Shown piece after piece: positions 44,654 to 53,943 of a DNA stretch of 64,000 bases (positions are counted from its first letter, which is position 1; every line of letters begins with the position of its first letter). The stretch spans positions 868,001-932,000 of the forward strand of contig PS015010.1 in assembly GCA_048213135.1 (NCBI GenBank), given 5' to 3'. Made by a program: the position numbers and the translations under genes. The notes beneath the pieces are model-generated. The model did no database searches and was not told the origin of the DNA. It worked only from the letters and a program-made list of their open reading frames with translations. This DNA is from Reclinomonas americana ATCC 50394. Lineage: Eukaryota > Jakobida > Jakobea > Jakobida.

Positions 44654-44661
44654 TACTTTTG
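44654..44661 (+). promoter_or_regulatory. candidate -7 box (TACTTTTG) for hutU
   Basis: Exact TAnnTTTG match 27 bases before the ATG at 44689, so hutU need not depend on hutH's promoter. Confidence 0.5.
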
Positions 44662-44688
44662 TTACATTCCTAAAACGATTATAACGCT

Positions 44689-46368
44689 ATGTCAGCCACT
44701 ACCGTTTCCAAGTACGACCCCATTAAGTATAAAACCCCTACAGGCAATACCTTAAACTGCAAAGGCTGGGTACAGGAAGCCGCCCTTCGCATGCTGCTCA
44801 ACAACCTCGATCCCGAAGTGGCCGAACGCCCCGATGACCTCATCGTATACGGCGGCAGGGGAAAAGCGGCACGTAACTTTGAAGCGCTCGACAACATCAT
44901 CAAAGGACTGAAAATACTGGAAGAAGATGAATCGCTGCTGATACAAAGCGGCAAACCCGTGGGCATTCTCAAAACACATAAAGATGCACCCCGCGTACTG
45001 CTCAGCAACAGCCAGCTCGTACCCAACTGGGCCAACTGGCACCACTTCGATGAACTGGAAAAGAAAGGCCTCATCATGTACGGGCAAATGACCGCCGGTT
45101 CCTGGATATACATCGGTTCGCAGGGCATTGTGCAGGGAACGTATGAAACGTATGCAGCCGCGGCCGATAAACATTTCGGCGGCACACTCAAAGGCACGCT
45201 CAACGTAACCGCCGGCCTGGGTGGTATGGGTGGCGCTCAGCCGCTGGCCATTACCATGAACGAAGGTGTGGCGCTCATCGCTGAAGTAGAGGAGTGGCGT
45301 ATCGACAAACGTATCGAAACCCGTTACTGCGACGAAAAATTTACGGATATAGACGCGGCCATCGATGCCGCATTACAATATAAAGCTGCCGGTGAGGCTA
45401 AAAGCATCGGCGTGCTTTGCAATGCCGTGCATCTTTTGCAACGGCTGATCGACCGCAACATCATTCCCGATACACTCACCGATCAAACCAGCGCCCACGA
45501 TCCGCTCATCGGTTATGTACCGCACACCCTCAGCAACGAACAGGCCAATGCGTTGCGTAAAGACAATCCAGATCAATACATCAGCCTCAGCTACGACAGT
45601 ATGAAACTGCACGTGGAACTGATGCTGCAGTTACAGCAACTGGGCGCCATTACATTCGATTACGGCAATAATATCCGTGCCCGCGCCAAAGAACGCGGAC
45701 TGGAAAATGCGTTTGATTTCCCCGGGTTTGTACCCGCGTATATACGTCCGCTCTTCTGCGAAGGCAAAGGGCCTTTCCGCTGGGCGGCACTCAGTGGCGA
45801 TCCTGCCGATATAGCCGTTACCGACGAGCTCATCATGAACATGTTCCCCGAAAACAAAGGGCTCCTGCGCTGGATGAAAATGGCGAAAGAAAAGATCGCC
45901 TTCCAGGGGCTTCCTGCCCGCATCTGCTGGCTGGGACAGGGTGAACGCGAAAAAGCGGGACTTGCCTTCAACGAACTCGTACGCAATGGTAAGGTGAAAG
46001 CGCCCATAGTTATAGGACGCGACCATCTTGATACCGGCTCCGTAGCCAGTCCCAACCGCGAAACAGAATCCATGATGGATGGCAGTGATGCCATTGCCGA
46101 CTGGCCCATCCTCAACGCCCTGGTGAACACCGCCGGTGGCGCCAGTTGGGTAAGTCTGCACCACGGCGGTGGAGTAGGTATGGGATACAGCATTCACGCC
46201 GGTATGGTTATAGTAGCCGATGGTACCGCCGATGCTGAAGCCCGCCTGGCCCGTGTTCTCCGCAATGATCCGGGTATGGGTGTGATCAGGCATGCGGATG
46301 CGGGGTATGAGATAGCGAAAGAGACAGCAAAAGAACATCATCTTGATATAGAAGGAAAACTGAAGTAA
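44689..46368 (+). CDS. hutU: urocanate hydratase
   Basis: 559 residues, full length. Converts urocanate to imidazolonepropionate using tightly bound NAD. Landmarks: ELRDxP-type [18 protein letters not shown] region near 46-63, NAD-binding [16 protein letters not shown] (about 178-193), the conserved [24 protein letters not shown] (about 270-280) and the C-terminal [17 protein letters not shown] (about 493-509). Second step of the Hut pathway; hutI and hutG are not in the window. Confidence 0.95.
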   Translation: MSATTVSKYDPIKYKTPTGNTLNCKGWVQEAALRMLLNNLDPEVAERPDDLIVYGGRGKAARNFEALDNIIKGLKILEEDESLLIQSGKPVGILKTHKDAPRVLLSNSQLVPNWANWHHFDELEKKGLIMYGQMTAGSWIYIGSQGIVQGTYETYAAAADKHFGGTLKGTLNVTAGLGGMGGAQPLAITMNEGVALIAEVEEWRIDKRIETRYCDEKFTDIDAAIDAALQYKAAGEAKSIGVLCNAVHLLQRLIDRNIIPDTLTDQTSAHDPLIGYVPHTLSNEQANALRKDNPDQYISLSYDSMKLHVELMLQLQQLGAITFDYGNNIRARAKERGLENAFDFPGFVPAYIRPLFCEGKGPFRWAALSGDPADIAVTDELIMNMFPENKGLLRWMKMAKEKIAFQGLPARICWLGQGEREKAGLAFNELVRNGKVKAPIVIGRDHLDTGSVASPNRETESMMDGSDAIADWPILNALVNTAGGASWVSLHHGGGVGMGYSIHAGMVIVADGTADAEARLARVLRNDPGMGVIRHADAGYEIAKETAKEHHLDIEGKLK

Positions 46369-46379
46369 CGCTTCCTTTC

Positions 46380-46745
46380 GCCGCTGCCTGGTCTCCTGAC
46401 CAGCAGCATATGTGATGTACCCAACTGCTGTACTACTATTGAGCTGTAGTGGCGTCGCACTCTTGTGCAGTATCACTTTATTCACCGCCGCTGCTTCGTC
46501 TCCTGACTAGCAGCATTTGTGGGATTTTTCATGTACCCGTCTGCTGTACTGCTATTGAGCTGCAGTGGCGCCGTAGTCTTGTGTCGTATCGCTTTACTCT
46601 CGCCGCTGCCTGATCTCCTGACTAGCAGCATCTGTGGGTATTTCATGTACCCAGCTGCTGTACTGCTATTGAGCGTAACAGGAAGCAATTTGTAATGCTT
46701 GGGAGAGTTCTCTTCGAGTAAAAGAGCAATTGCATCAATGACATG
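46380..46745. repeat. palindromic repeat family B, cluster 1
   Basis: Three copies of the GCTGC(C)TGGTC-TCC-GACCAGCAGC type hairpin start at 46380, 46487 and 46602 (two with changed bases), separated by a second motif (GTACCCA-CTGCTGTACTGCTATTGAGC). The tail from 46674 to about 46732 (GCGTAACAGGAAGCAATTTG...) recurs at 54776-54828. The region 46369-46813 has no credible gene. Confidence 0.85.
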
Positions 46746-46813
46746 CATAGGAGCTGTGTTTATGTAATAAATTTCATATATTTATTAGTTGTACGCAACC
46801 TAATACAAACCTT

Positions 46814-47566
46814 ATGGACAATTTAAACGACTTACATATTCTGACAGACGATGGTGTAATTGGCTTGACAAGCCACAATACACTTGAGACAAACGTAACT
46901 TTTGACAAAGCCGAGGCTTATTTTAAAGATGTTGAGAAATCTCTCATTAAAAAAATTGAAGATAATTCTAAAGGGTTCATTTTTGGAAGTGTTGCCTGGT
47001 TGACATCAGAAAAAATAATTAGCGCTTTAGCCAAATGTGACAATGTTCAAATATTAATACAGAAAGAAGATTTTCTAAGACCAGACTATGGTGACAATTT
47101 TAAAGAAAAAGAAAGAAGACAAAAATATAGGACTCTATATTCAACACTAAAGTTTTTGCATGACAAATTTGATTGCCGTCCACCAATATGTAACCTATCC
47201 ACAGGTGGTGACCCAACTGTTGAACCAGTTAGATGTTTAGGAAATGTCAACTCTGGCCTAAAGAAAGCAATGCCAAGAGCTCATAATAAATTCCTTGTTT
47301 TTTGCAACCAGATAAAAGAATCGTCAGACCAAACAAGACAAAAGAGTGAAAGTATTTATAAGCCAATTGCAATATGGACAGGTTCTTTCAATTTTACATA
47401 CAATGCGGACAAGTCATTTGAAAATGCAATCTATTTAGAAGACAAATCGGGTGACAATCCATTGATAGAATCATATTTAAAAGAACATCACCAAATATTT
47501 GCATTATCTGAACCATTAGATTGGGAACATCATTGGACGGAACCTGAATATAGGATTGGGACATAG
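46814..47566 (+). CDS. phospholipase D-like domain protein
   Basis: 250 residues. A single PLD active site is visible: HNKFLVF (His157, Lys159), followed about 30 residues later by WTGSFNFTYNADKSFENAIYL, the usual Gly-Ser-x-Asn turn and conserved acidic position. The N-terminal part (KGFIFGSVAWLTSEKIISAL) looks like a first PLD half lacking its HKD motif, so a dimer would be needed for activity. No signal peptide; probably a cytoplasmic phosphodiesterase or nuclease. AT-rich compared with hutU, like the following helicase gene. Possibly a defence gene. Confidence 0.78.
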   Translation: MDNLNDLHILTDDGVIGLTSHNTLETNVTFDKAEAYFKDVEKSLIKKIEDNSKGFIFGSVAWLTSEKIISALAKCDNVQILIQKEDFLRPDYGDNFKEKERRQKYRTLYSTLKFLHDKFDCRPPICNLSTGGDPTVEPVRCLGNVNSGLKKAMPRAHNKFLVFCNQIKESSDQTRQKSESIYKPIAIWTGSFNFTYNADKSFENAIYLEDKSGDNPLIESYLKEHHQIFALSEPLDWEHHWTEPEYRIGT

Positions 47567-47825
47567 GTATGCGTACAACATTGGATTTTATACAAGTTGT
47601 GTATGGCCAGTAAACATCAACAAATTGCAAAGCCAGGTAGGTGTTCGGGCTGGACAAATAACTTTCAGCTTTAGTTCTTAAACTCAGCTTTATATTTTCA
47701 ATCAGCAGAGGTTATCGGCTGACGGATTTCTAATTCCCAACCTGCACAAAGCCTCGGCCGTTATCTGTCAGGCAAAACGAAACCCCGATGAAACAAACGA
47801 AGTCTTAAAAAAACGAGTAACAAAT
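47567..47825. other. AT-rich intergenic region between PLD and helicase genes
   Basis: No gene or clear promoter. Contains CTCGGCCGTTATCTGTCAGG (47751-47770), whose CCGTTA recurs after the helicase gene (50622). Confidence 0.4.
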
Positions 47826-50525
47826 ATGATATTGACAATAAGTATCATTGTGATTGCATTGTTAGCGGCTTTTATTGTTTACCGACAATCGTTAGAAAAG
47901 AAAAAATATCAAGACGGAACTTACCTATCTAACTTACAACAAATTGCTTCGTTTTTTGACACAATCCAATCCCTAAACGACTACGTTACTTGGGTACAGC
48001 GTGACGAAATAAAAGCGACATATTCGGAAGTCGGAAAATATTTTAAAAGCAAATTCAACTTTTATAAAAAAGAAGAAGCCATAAAAAAATTCAATGAGAT
48101 TTTCAGCGACCTTGATAACTACGTTGTCCGATACAATCAAAACTATGTCCGTGAGCAAAAGGAAAAACTTAACCAATATTTTGATGATATTGAGGGCAAA
48201 AAGTTAGATGAGCAACAACGAACAGCACTAATAACAGACGAGTATTCAAACTTGATTATTGCTGGTGCAGGTTCGGGAAAAACTTTAACTATTATTGGTA
48301 AAGTGAAATATTTGATAGAGCAGAAAAATGTAAAACCCGAAAACATTTTACTTCTATCATTCACTAAAAAAACGGTCGATGAATTAAATGAACGATTAAA
48401 GAACATTGGATTGAGTGCAAGAGCAACGACTTTTCATAAACTTGGATACGATACTATAAAAAAGCACTTAGCAACTGTTCCAGTATTAACCAATGAAAAC
48501 ACATTAGGTAAAATTGTCAGAGATTATTTGACAAAAGAAATCCTCGACAACTCCGAAGCCTTAGAAGCCTACATTGTTTACGTGGCTTGCTATATGAGTA
48601 TTCCAGAAAAACACGAAAGCTATAACTCACTTGGTGAAAAATTAGATACTGAAAAAGGCATTGATTTTCAAACTTTGAAATCTAAATGCGAACCAGAATT
48701 AAACAAAGTTGCCAAAGCGTTACTTGGCACGATTCAAGGTGAAAAAGTAAAAAGCGTTGAAGAGCTTACGATAGCAAACTTCTTGTACCTAAACGGCATT
48801 GAGTACGAATACGAAAAAGCATATCCCTTTAGCAGTACTGTTTATCGTCCCGATTTTTATCTCAAAGACTACGACATTTATTTGGAACATTTTGGTGTTG
48901 ACGAAAACAACAGAGCCAAATGGCTGACACCATTCAACGAACGGAAATATGTCGAAGAAATGGAGCTAAAAAGAGAAGCTCATAAAACACATGGCACCAA
49001 ACTTTTAGAAACCTATTCCTATTACAACAGAGACCACATTTTGCTCGATAAGCTGCGGGAAATGTTGGAAAATGAAAATGTAATTTTTAAGCCAAGAGAT
49101 GCAAAAAGCATTTACGCCAAAGTAACCGACAGCGACAAAAATTTCGGAAAGGAAATCACAAACCTTATTGTAACATTTATCAACCTTAGTAAATCACGAC
49201 AATTAAGCTGTGAGGCAATAATATCGCTATTTTCAGACAGCAAAAAAGCCGAAAATAGTTATATGCTCGAACGACAGGAAATCTTTTTGAAATTCGCTCT
49301 GCCAGCCCTCAAAAAGTATGATAGTACGCTACGAGAGAAAAATGAAATTGATTTTAATGATATGATAAATAAGGCGACTGGTATCATCAAGGAAAGTAAG
49401 CCTGCATACAACTATCAACACATCATCATTGACGAGTATCAAGATATTTCCTATTCTCGTTTCAATCTCATTAAGCAAATTCGAGAATTGTCGGGGGCGA
49501 GACTAATTTGTGTTGGCGATGATTGGCAATCTATTTATCGATTTGCAGGTAGCGACATTTCTTTGTTCAGCAATTTTGAAAAGTACGTCGGCAAACACGA
49601 GCAGCTATTTATTGAACAAACATATCGTAATTCGCAATCGCTCATTGACATAACTTCAAAGTATATTCAAAAAAACACCAAGCAAATTTCTAAAAATCCG
49701 AGGTCAAAAAAAGAGTCTTTGGAAAACCCCATTAAATTTGTCTATTATTCACAAGACAATGCCGATGATGTTTTCATCAATGCAATCCAAACACTCATCG
49801 ACAAAAACGGCAAGAAGCCTATTTTGGTATTGGGTCGTCATAGCTTTGACATCAACGAATTTATCAAACTCACACCCAACAGCAAGATTAAATATTACGA
49901 ACGAAGTGATGAATTGGAAGTGCAAGGCTTTGGAGACATTGACATCAAATACATAACCGTACATAAATCCAAAGGATTGGAAGCAGACAATGTAATCGTA
50001 CTAAACCTAAAAAATCACCTGCTCGGTTTCCCCAACAAAATGACAGACGACCCAATGTTGTCCTTATTACTTAGCGATGATGAAGAATATCGTTTTGCAG
50101 AAGAGCGAAGACTGTTTTATGTGGCACTCACACGGACGAAAAATGAAGTTGTGTTGCTTATTCCGACCGATGTTTCTCTGTTTGCAGAAGAACTCATTAA
50201 AGATAACGGCTTTTTGCTGACAACAGTTAACGAACAAGCAAGCAAAACAAATTGTCCATATTGCCAAACAGGACATCTTGTTGTTCGACAAAATTCTGTA
50301 AAAAACAATCAATTTTTAGGATGTTCGCATTACCCAGCTTGCAATCAGACATTTAATGACATCGAAATTTTGGAAAACACAATACTTTGCCCAAGTTGCA
50401 AAAGTGGGTTTATGATAAAAAGGAGTGGACAATACGGAAACTTTTTAGGATGTACAAATTATCCGAAATGCAGAAACACAATAAATCTGCACACTGCTCG
50501 AACAGATAACGTCGATTTTGAATAA
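47826..50525 (+). CDS. membrane-anchored UvrD-like helicase with nuclease-like insertion and two C-terminal zinc fingers
   Basis: 899 residues. An N-terminal transmembrane segment (about 3-19) and coiled-coil region precede a superfamily 1A helicase: Q motif LDEQQR (127-132), Walker A AGAGSGKT (146-153), Walker B IIIDEYQD (about 535), GDDWQSIYRF and ALTRTK. Inserted at about 310-400 is a restriction-endonuclease-like segment (RPDFYL at 341-346, YLEHFG 352-357, GTKLLETYS 390-398). The last 80 residues hold two topoisomerase-type Cys4 fingers (CPYC...C..YPAC; CPSC...C..YPKC). Family: DNA helicase IV/HelD-like. AT-rich; likely acquired. Confidence 0.85.
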   Translation: MILTISIIVIALLAAFIVYRQSLEKKKYQDGTYLSNLQQIASFFDTIQSLNDYVTWVQRDEIKATYSEVGKYFKSKFNFYKKEEAIKKFNEIFSDLDNYVVRYNQNYVREQKEKLNQYFDDIEGKKLDEQQRTALITDEYSNLIIAGAGSGKTLTIIGKVKYLIEQKNVKPENILLLSFTKKTVDELNERLKNIGLSARATTFHKLGYDTIKKHLATVPVLTNENTLGKIVRDYLTKEILDNSEALEAYIVYVACYMSIPEKHESYNSLGEKLDTEKGIDFQTLKSKCEPELNKVAKALLGTIQGEKVKSVEELTIANFLYLNGIEYEYEKAYPFSSTVYRPDFYLKDYDIYLEHFGVDENNRAKWLTPFNERKYVEEMELKREAHKTHGTKLLETYSYYNRDHILLDKLREMLENENVIFKPRDAKSIYAKVTDSDKNFGKEITNLIVTFINLSKSRQLSCEAIISLFSDSKKAENSYMLERQEIFLKFALPALKKYDSTLREKNEIDFNDMINKATGIIKESKPAYNYQHIIIDEYQDISYSRFNLIKQIRELSGARLICVGDDWQSIYRFAGSDISLFSNFEKYVGKHEQLFIEQTYRNSQSLIDITSKYIQKNTKQISKNPRSKKESLENPIKFVYYSQDNADDVFINAIQTLIDKNGKKPILVLGRHSFDINEFIKLTPNSKIKYYERSDELEVQGFGDIDIKYITVHKSKGLEADNVIVLNLKNHLLGFPNKMTDDPMLSLLLSDDEEYRFAEERRLFYVALTRTKNEVVLLIPTDVSLFAEELIKDNGFLLTTVNEQASKTNCPYCQTGHLVVRQNSVKNNQFLGCSHYPACNQTFNDIEILENTILCPSCKSGFMIKRSGQYGNFLGCTNYPKCRNTINLHTARTDNVDFE

Positions 50526-50944
50526 TGACGGGTGAAGTGCTACTATGAAGTATTTCAATAAATTTGAACTTCGGCTCTTCGTTTCAAAGGTAATGCTACA
50601 ATGCCCCTGCTTCGCAATGCCCGAAACCGTTAATGGCTGTTTTGTACGACACTCTCTGCCCACAAAAACAGAATGGCAAAATTTCCAATTCTAATACCAT
50701 TCATGTTGTCTTTTACTGTCATTGGAAAACAAAATTTGGCACTGCACTGGTACCAAACCACTCTCCCTGAGTATACCAGTCTTTNNNNNNNNNNNNNNNN
50801 NNNNNNNNNNNNNNNNNNNNNNNNNNNNNNNNNNNNNNNNNNNNNNNNNNNNNNNNNNNNNNNNNNNNNNNNNNNNNNNNNNNNNNNNNNNNNNNNNNNN
50901 NNNNNNNNNNNNNNNNNNNNNNNNNNNNNNNNNNNNNNNNNNNN
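50526..50944. other. gene-free segment followed by a 160-base assembly gap
   Basis: 50526-50784 holds no credible gene. It contains GCAATGCCCGAAACCGTTAA near 50610-50630. N bases run 50785-50944; open frames reported across them are not supported. Confidence 0.6.
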
Positions 50945-51450
50945 CCCCGGCCCTCTCCCTCTACCCTTTCTTTTTCTATTCGTTGCCGAATTTTATACTG
51001 GGGTACATATTTTAAACTTTCGGCCAGTTCTTCCAAGAGCCCGGTTTCTGCGAAGCTGTAATACCCGGTGGGGCTGATGATAAAATGGTCGACGATTTTA
51101 ATATTGATGAGTTCCCCGCACTGGATAAGCTGATTGGTGAGGTCTTTGTCTTGCGGCGAGGGCATTAAATTGCCGGAGGGATGGTTGTGCACGAGTATGA
51201 TGGTGATGGCCTTTTTCTGCAATGGTATGCTGAATACTTCCATGGGTTCGGCAATGGTTTGGGTGGCACTGCCCATACTGATGAGTTCGATATTGAGGAT
51301 TTTACGGGCATTGCTAAGGCTGATGACCCAGAAGTGCTCGCGGTTGCGGTCTATCTTATTTTCCCGCATGAGTATGCGCTTCATAATCTCGAACACCTCC
51401 ATGGGGTTCATTGGTTTGCTCTTTTCGTCGGGTGTCAATTTAATGTTCAT
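50945..51450 (-). CDS. radC: RadC-like JAB-domain protein (3' end in gap)
   Basis: About 168 residues are visible from the ATG at 51450 (a distal in-frame ATG at 51480 is less likely). The JAMM metal motif is clear: EVFSIPLQKKA, then LVHNHPSGNLMPSPQDKDLT with His-x-His-x-Pro and the Asp. YYSFAETGLLEELAES gives the usual end of the domain, followed by an Arg/Glu-rich tail that enters the N gap. Small RadC proteins like this occur in mobile and accessory regions of Bacteroidota. Role in repair is not established. Confidence 0.85.
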
Positions 51451-51837
51451 TTGGTACGTGTTAAAGATAAATGAATGCACTTCTTCCCTGCCCTGCTTTG
51501 GCGGGAAATAAGTTCATGTAAAATATATAATAAGACGACCGGGACGATTGCGGGGATTACGTATGTGGTGGGGGAATTTTCTTTTGGGGATGGGGAATAA
51601 AACGGGAGGAGGTGGGNNNNNNNNNNNNNNNNNNNNNNNNNNNNNNNNNNNNNNNNNNNNNNNNNNNNNNNNNNNNNNNNNNNNNNNNNNNNNNNNNNNN
51701 NNNNNNNNNNNNNNNNNNNNNNNNNNNNNNNNNNNNNNNNNNNNNNNNNNNNNNNNNNNNNNNNNNNNNNNNNNNNNNNNNNNNNNNNNNNNNNNNNNNN
51801 NNNNNNNNNNNNNNNNNNNNNNNNNNNNNNNNNNNNA
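51451..51837. other. short G-rich segment and 220-base assembly gap
   Basis: 51451-51616 contains purine-rich runs (GGGGATGGGGAATAAAACGG) and no credible gene. N bases run 51617-51836. Confidence 0.6.
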
Positions 51838-51951
51838 GAGGACCGTAAAGCCCGCGCCATGGCCAAGGCTATGAAGCAAAATGGCGAACCTGTAAGCAAA
51901 ATTGTACAATACACTGGCTTAAGCAAACACGTCATCAGCCGGTTGAAATAA
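51838..51951 (+). CDS. C-terminal 37 residues of an HTH-tailed protein, possibly Rpn-like (5' part in gap)
   Basis: Reads EDRKARAMAKAMKQNGEPV... and ends GLSKHVISRLK. This is nearly the same tail as at 54487-54600. The helix-turn-helix (SKIVQYTGLSKHVISRL) resembles the C-terminal tail of Rpn-family recombination-promoting nucleases. The N-terminal part falls in the gap, so identity is uncertain. A repeat cluster starts just after the stop. Confidence 0.5.
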   Translation, partial: EDRKARAMAKAMKQNGEPVSKIVQYTGLSKHVISRLK

Positions 51952-51959
51952 TTGAAAGT

Positions 51960-52082
51960 ATTTGCCGCTGCCTGGTCTCCCGACCAGCAGCATACGTGGG
52001 TATTTGCCGCTGCTTGGTCTCCCGACCAGCAGCATATGCGGGTATTTCGCCGCTGCCTGGTCTCCCGACCAGCAGCATATGT
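51960..52082. repeat. palindromic repeat family B, cluster 2
   Basis: Three tandem units of 42-43 bp starting at 51964, 52006 and 52049. Each has GCTGC(C/T)TGGTC-TCCC-GACCAGCAGC, a hairpin with one bulged base. They begin 12 bases after the stop of the HTH-tailed gene. Confidence 0.9.
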
Positions 52083-52268
52083 TAGGAAATCCGGCACCGC
52101 GTTCCGTGGGAACGCCTGGTGGGTTATATCCGCCAGGAATGCAAAACCCCAATTGCAGCTGTACAATAGGTGTCACTGAAATATCAGCGATGGTTGAGGC
52201 CGGTATGGCGCTACTGAGCTTTTGTTCTTAACTTCATCGTTATTAATTGTAGTAGTTTAAACTATATG

Positions 52269-52514
52269 ATGTTTCTTTTCAAAGTAGACGAACGGTTTAT
52301 GATCACAGGGCTGGGACTGATTTTAGTACCTGGTCTTGGAGACAAAAAGGCGAAGACAGGAGACCCAATAAAAATAATCAGGCCCGATCAAACAATTGTT
52401 GAAACAACTATCAGGGGAATTGGCTTGAATGAATTTCGTGATATTCTTGTTGGCAAAAACCTGACAAAAGATGATGTCCCAATAGGCTCAGAAATTTGGT
52501 TAAATAAGCAATAA
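52269..52514 (+). CDS. small protein resembling EF-Tu domain 2
   Basis: 81 residues from the ATG at 52269 (another ATG at 52266 is adjacent). The sequence FKVDERFMITGLGLILVPGL, GDPIKIIRPDQ, TTIRGIGLNEF and VPIGSEIWL follows the beta-barrel pattern of translation-factor domain 2 (F-x-V...F-x-I-x-G-x-G...G-x-V...G). Such stand-alone domains occur in Bacteroidota, function unknown. The stop codon overlaps the next start by one base, so the two genes form an operon. Confidence 0.65.
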   Translation: MFLFKVDERFMITGLGLILVPGLGDKKAKTGDPIKIIRPDQTIVETTIRGIGLNEFRDILVGKNLTKDDVPIGSEIWLNKQ

Positions 52515-52870
52515 TGAAAGTTGATATTGAAAAATATAAAATTGGCTCAAAAATACTCTCAGGAACAGACCTCAAATTTGTATTCCAAAATCTTTATGAA
52601 ACGACAGATATAAAAATCCTGGAGTTAAAAGGGGTTGTTGGTTTCATAGACAACATTCATGCAGGAAAGGAAATTAAAACCTTACTACTTAACGCTGAAG
52701 GTGGTTCATATAATCTCGACCTTTCTCTCAGGCTACAGCAACCAGAGATTAACAAATTTCCTGAAGTTTTCATTTTTTTAGATACTGAATGTGTGGATTT
52801 TTGCTTTAGGGCAGTCGCAAAATATATTGATTTTAGAGATTGGACTGAAAATGACAAATGGCTTCCATAG
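52514..52870 (+). CDS. hypothetical protein translated together with the EF-Tu domain 2-like gene
   Basis: 118 residues. ATG at 52514 overlaps the upstream TAA by one base. Mixed alpha/beta composition: ILELKGVVGFIDN, KEIKTLLLNAEGGSYNLDLSL, FPEVFIFLDTECVDFCFRAVAKYIDFRDW. No family recognised, no signal peptide. The AT-rich composition matches its partner. The pair could be an immunity or antitoxin set, but nothing proves this. Confidence 0.6.
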   Translation: MKVDIEKYKIGSKILSGTDLKFVFQNLYETTDIKILELKGVVGFIDNIHAGKEIKTLLLNAEGGSYNLDLSLRLQQPEINKFPEVFIFLDTECVDFCFRAVAKYIDFRDWTENDKWLP

Positions 52871-53029
52871 CAAAACCGCCGCAATCGCCTTTTTGAACAA
52901 AAGCACATAGGAAGGAAGCTTCATGAGGATAAAGTCATCACGAACGATAGCTTTCCTTCGGAGCACCTCAGACTTTTTAATTATTGGTAAACCAATTCCA
53001 TGGAAGATTAGCTTTCCTCACAGATTAAC

Positions 53030-53467
53030 TCACTTCCCTAAATACCCAACCAAATTATATACGAACAACCAAATAAAGATCCCCGAAAAGGATATAAACA
53101 TCGTATTCATCAGTACTTCACCAATCTTGAATATTGCTTTTTTCGGTATTTGGTACATCGGGTAATAAGAGAACTGTGTAATCACTTTGCCAGTCCAGTA
53201 AGCCGCAATAAGACCGGTAAGGGCAACCGCCAGCCCGGTTTGATTCTTTAATTCATTCGTGAACAGGATTGAGATAAGACCAAAAGAAAAATTAAGCCCC
53301 TGTATATACCGCCCGTAGGTTTTGGCGATCTCCTGGTTAAGGGGTTTTAGTTTTTTGATGTCGTTATACCAGTCAAAAACCACGTGCCGTATATAAGGAT
53401 AAATAATTGCCGTAAACATCTGGCCAATGGCGCCCAGGATGATGAGCCAGTTGGGAACTGATTTCAT
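53030..53467 (-). CDS. four-helix membrane protein
   Basis: 145 residues with four hydrophobic helices (about 7-27, 58-72, 77-95, 115-138), including LNFSFGLISILFTNE and FISFSGIFIWLFVYNL. No known family. Leftward, facing the small operon on its left. An AT-rich region (52871-53029) with no other gene lies downstream of its stop. Confidence 0.6.
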   Translation of the reverse strand: MKSVPNWLIILGAIGQMFTAIIYPYIRHVVFDWYNDIKKLKPLNQEIAKTYGRYIQGLNFSFGLISILFTNELKNQTGLAVALTGLIAAYWTGKVITQFSYYPMYQIPKKAIFKIGEVLMNTMFISFSGIFIWLFVYNLVGYLGK

Positions 53468-53521
53468 AAATGGAATGCTGCTTTATTATTAATTTCTTTA
53501 TCTGTTCTAATGACGTTACTG

Positions 53522-53854
53522 CTAAGGACTGTGTTGCGCACAATAACCATTGGCAATACGTGTCATATGTTTACAGCGTGTGCCGGCTTTGGTAATACCT
53601 TTGCACTGTACGGTTGCCGGTGCTTGCCCCTGCGGTTTACCCGTGGCAGGTACCACATAAATATCTGCCGGCTTACATATTTTGCACGGCTCAAGTCCCA
53701 GGTCACGGGCCTGGTCGGGGGTGATGGCCTGGGAAACATTTTCCACCATCCTGCAACCCGCCAGGTGGTACTTCTTACCCGACGGAGTTTTATATACCGT
53801 TTGGGCTTTCGTTCCCAGCGACAGCAACAGCAAAAAAAGGATTTTATATAACAT
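53522..53854 (-). CDS. secreted DUF5763-like Cys-rich protein
   Basis: 110 residues from the ATG at 53854. Signal peptide MLYKILFLLLLSLGTKAQ. A first cysteine region (GKKYHLAGCRMVEN...LGLEPCKICKP) resembles Ada-type or competence-type Cys clusters; the C-terminus (VQCKGITKAGTRCKHMTRIANGYCAQH) matches DUF5763: C-x(8)-C...C-x(2)-H. Possibly a zinc-binding extracytoplasmic protein. Divergent from the next gene across a 14-bp inverted repeat. Confidence 0.7.
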   Translation of the reverse strand: MLYKILFLLLLSLGTKAQTVYKTPSGKKYHLAGCRMVENVSQAITPDQARDLGLEPCKICKPADIYVVPATGKPQGQAPATVQCKGITKAGTRCKHMTRIANGYCAQHSP

Positions 53855-53883
53855 GATAGTATAAGGGTTGGGCTCCTGTAACA

Positions 53884-53943
53884 AAATACGTCTTTTCCGG
53901 TAAACCAGGTCTCATGATAAAATACAGGCGAAAAGACGTATTT
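53884..53943. repeat. 14-bp perfect inverted repeat in a divergent promoter region
   Basis: AAATACGTCTTTTC (53884-53897) and GAAAAGACGTATTT (53930-53943), 32 bases apart, between the leftward secreted protein and the rightward membrane protein. It could be an operator or an mRNA hairpin; the location argues for regulation. Confidence 0.6.

Noticed and set aside
50673-51077. Open frames running across the N gap
   Set aside because: They depend on unknown bases read as X; only the RadC-like frame on the minus strand has real protein content up to the gap.
51514-51909. Open frames running across the 220-base gap
   Set aside because: Length is mainly N; purine-rich flanks give no protein-like sequence.
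51964-52082. CRISPR-like array at the 42-43 bp repeats
   Set aside because: Only three units, palindromic and without variable spacers.
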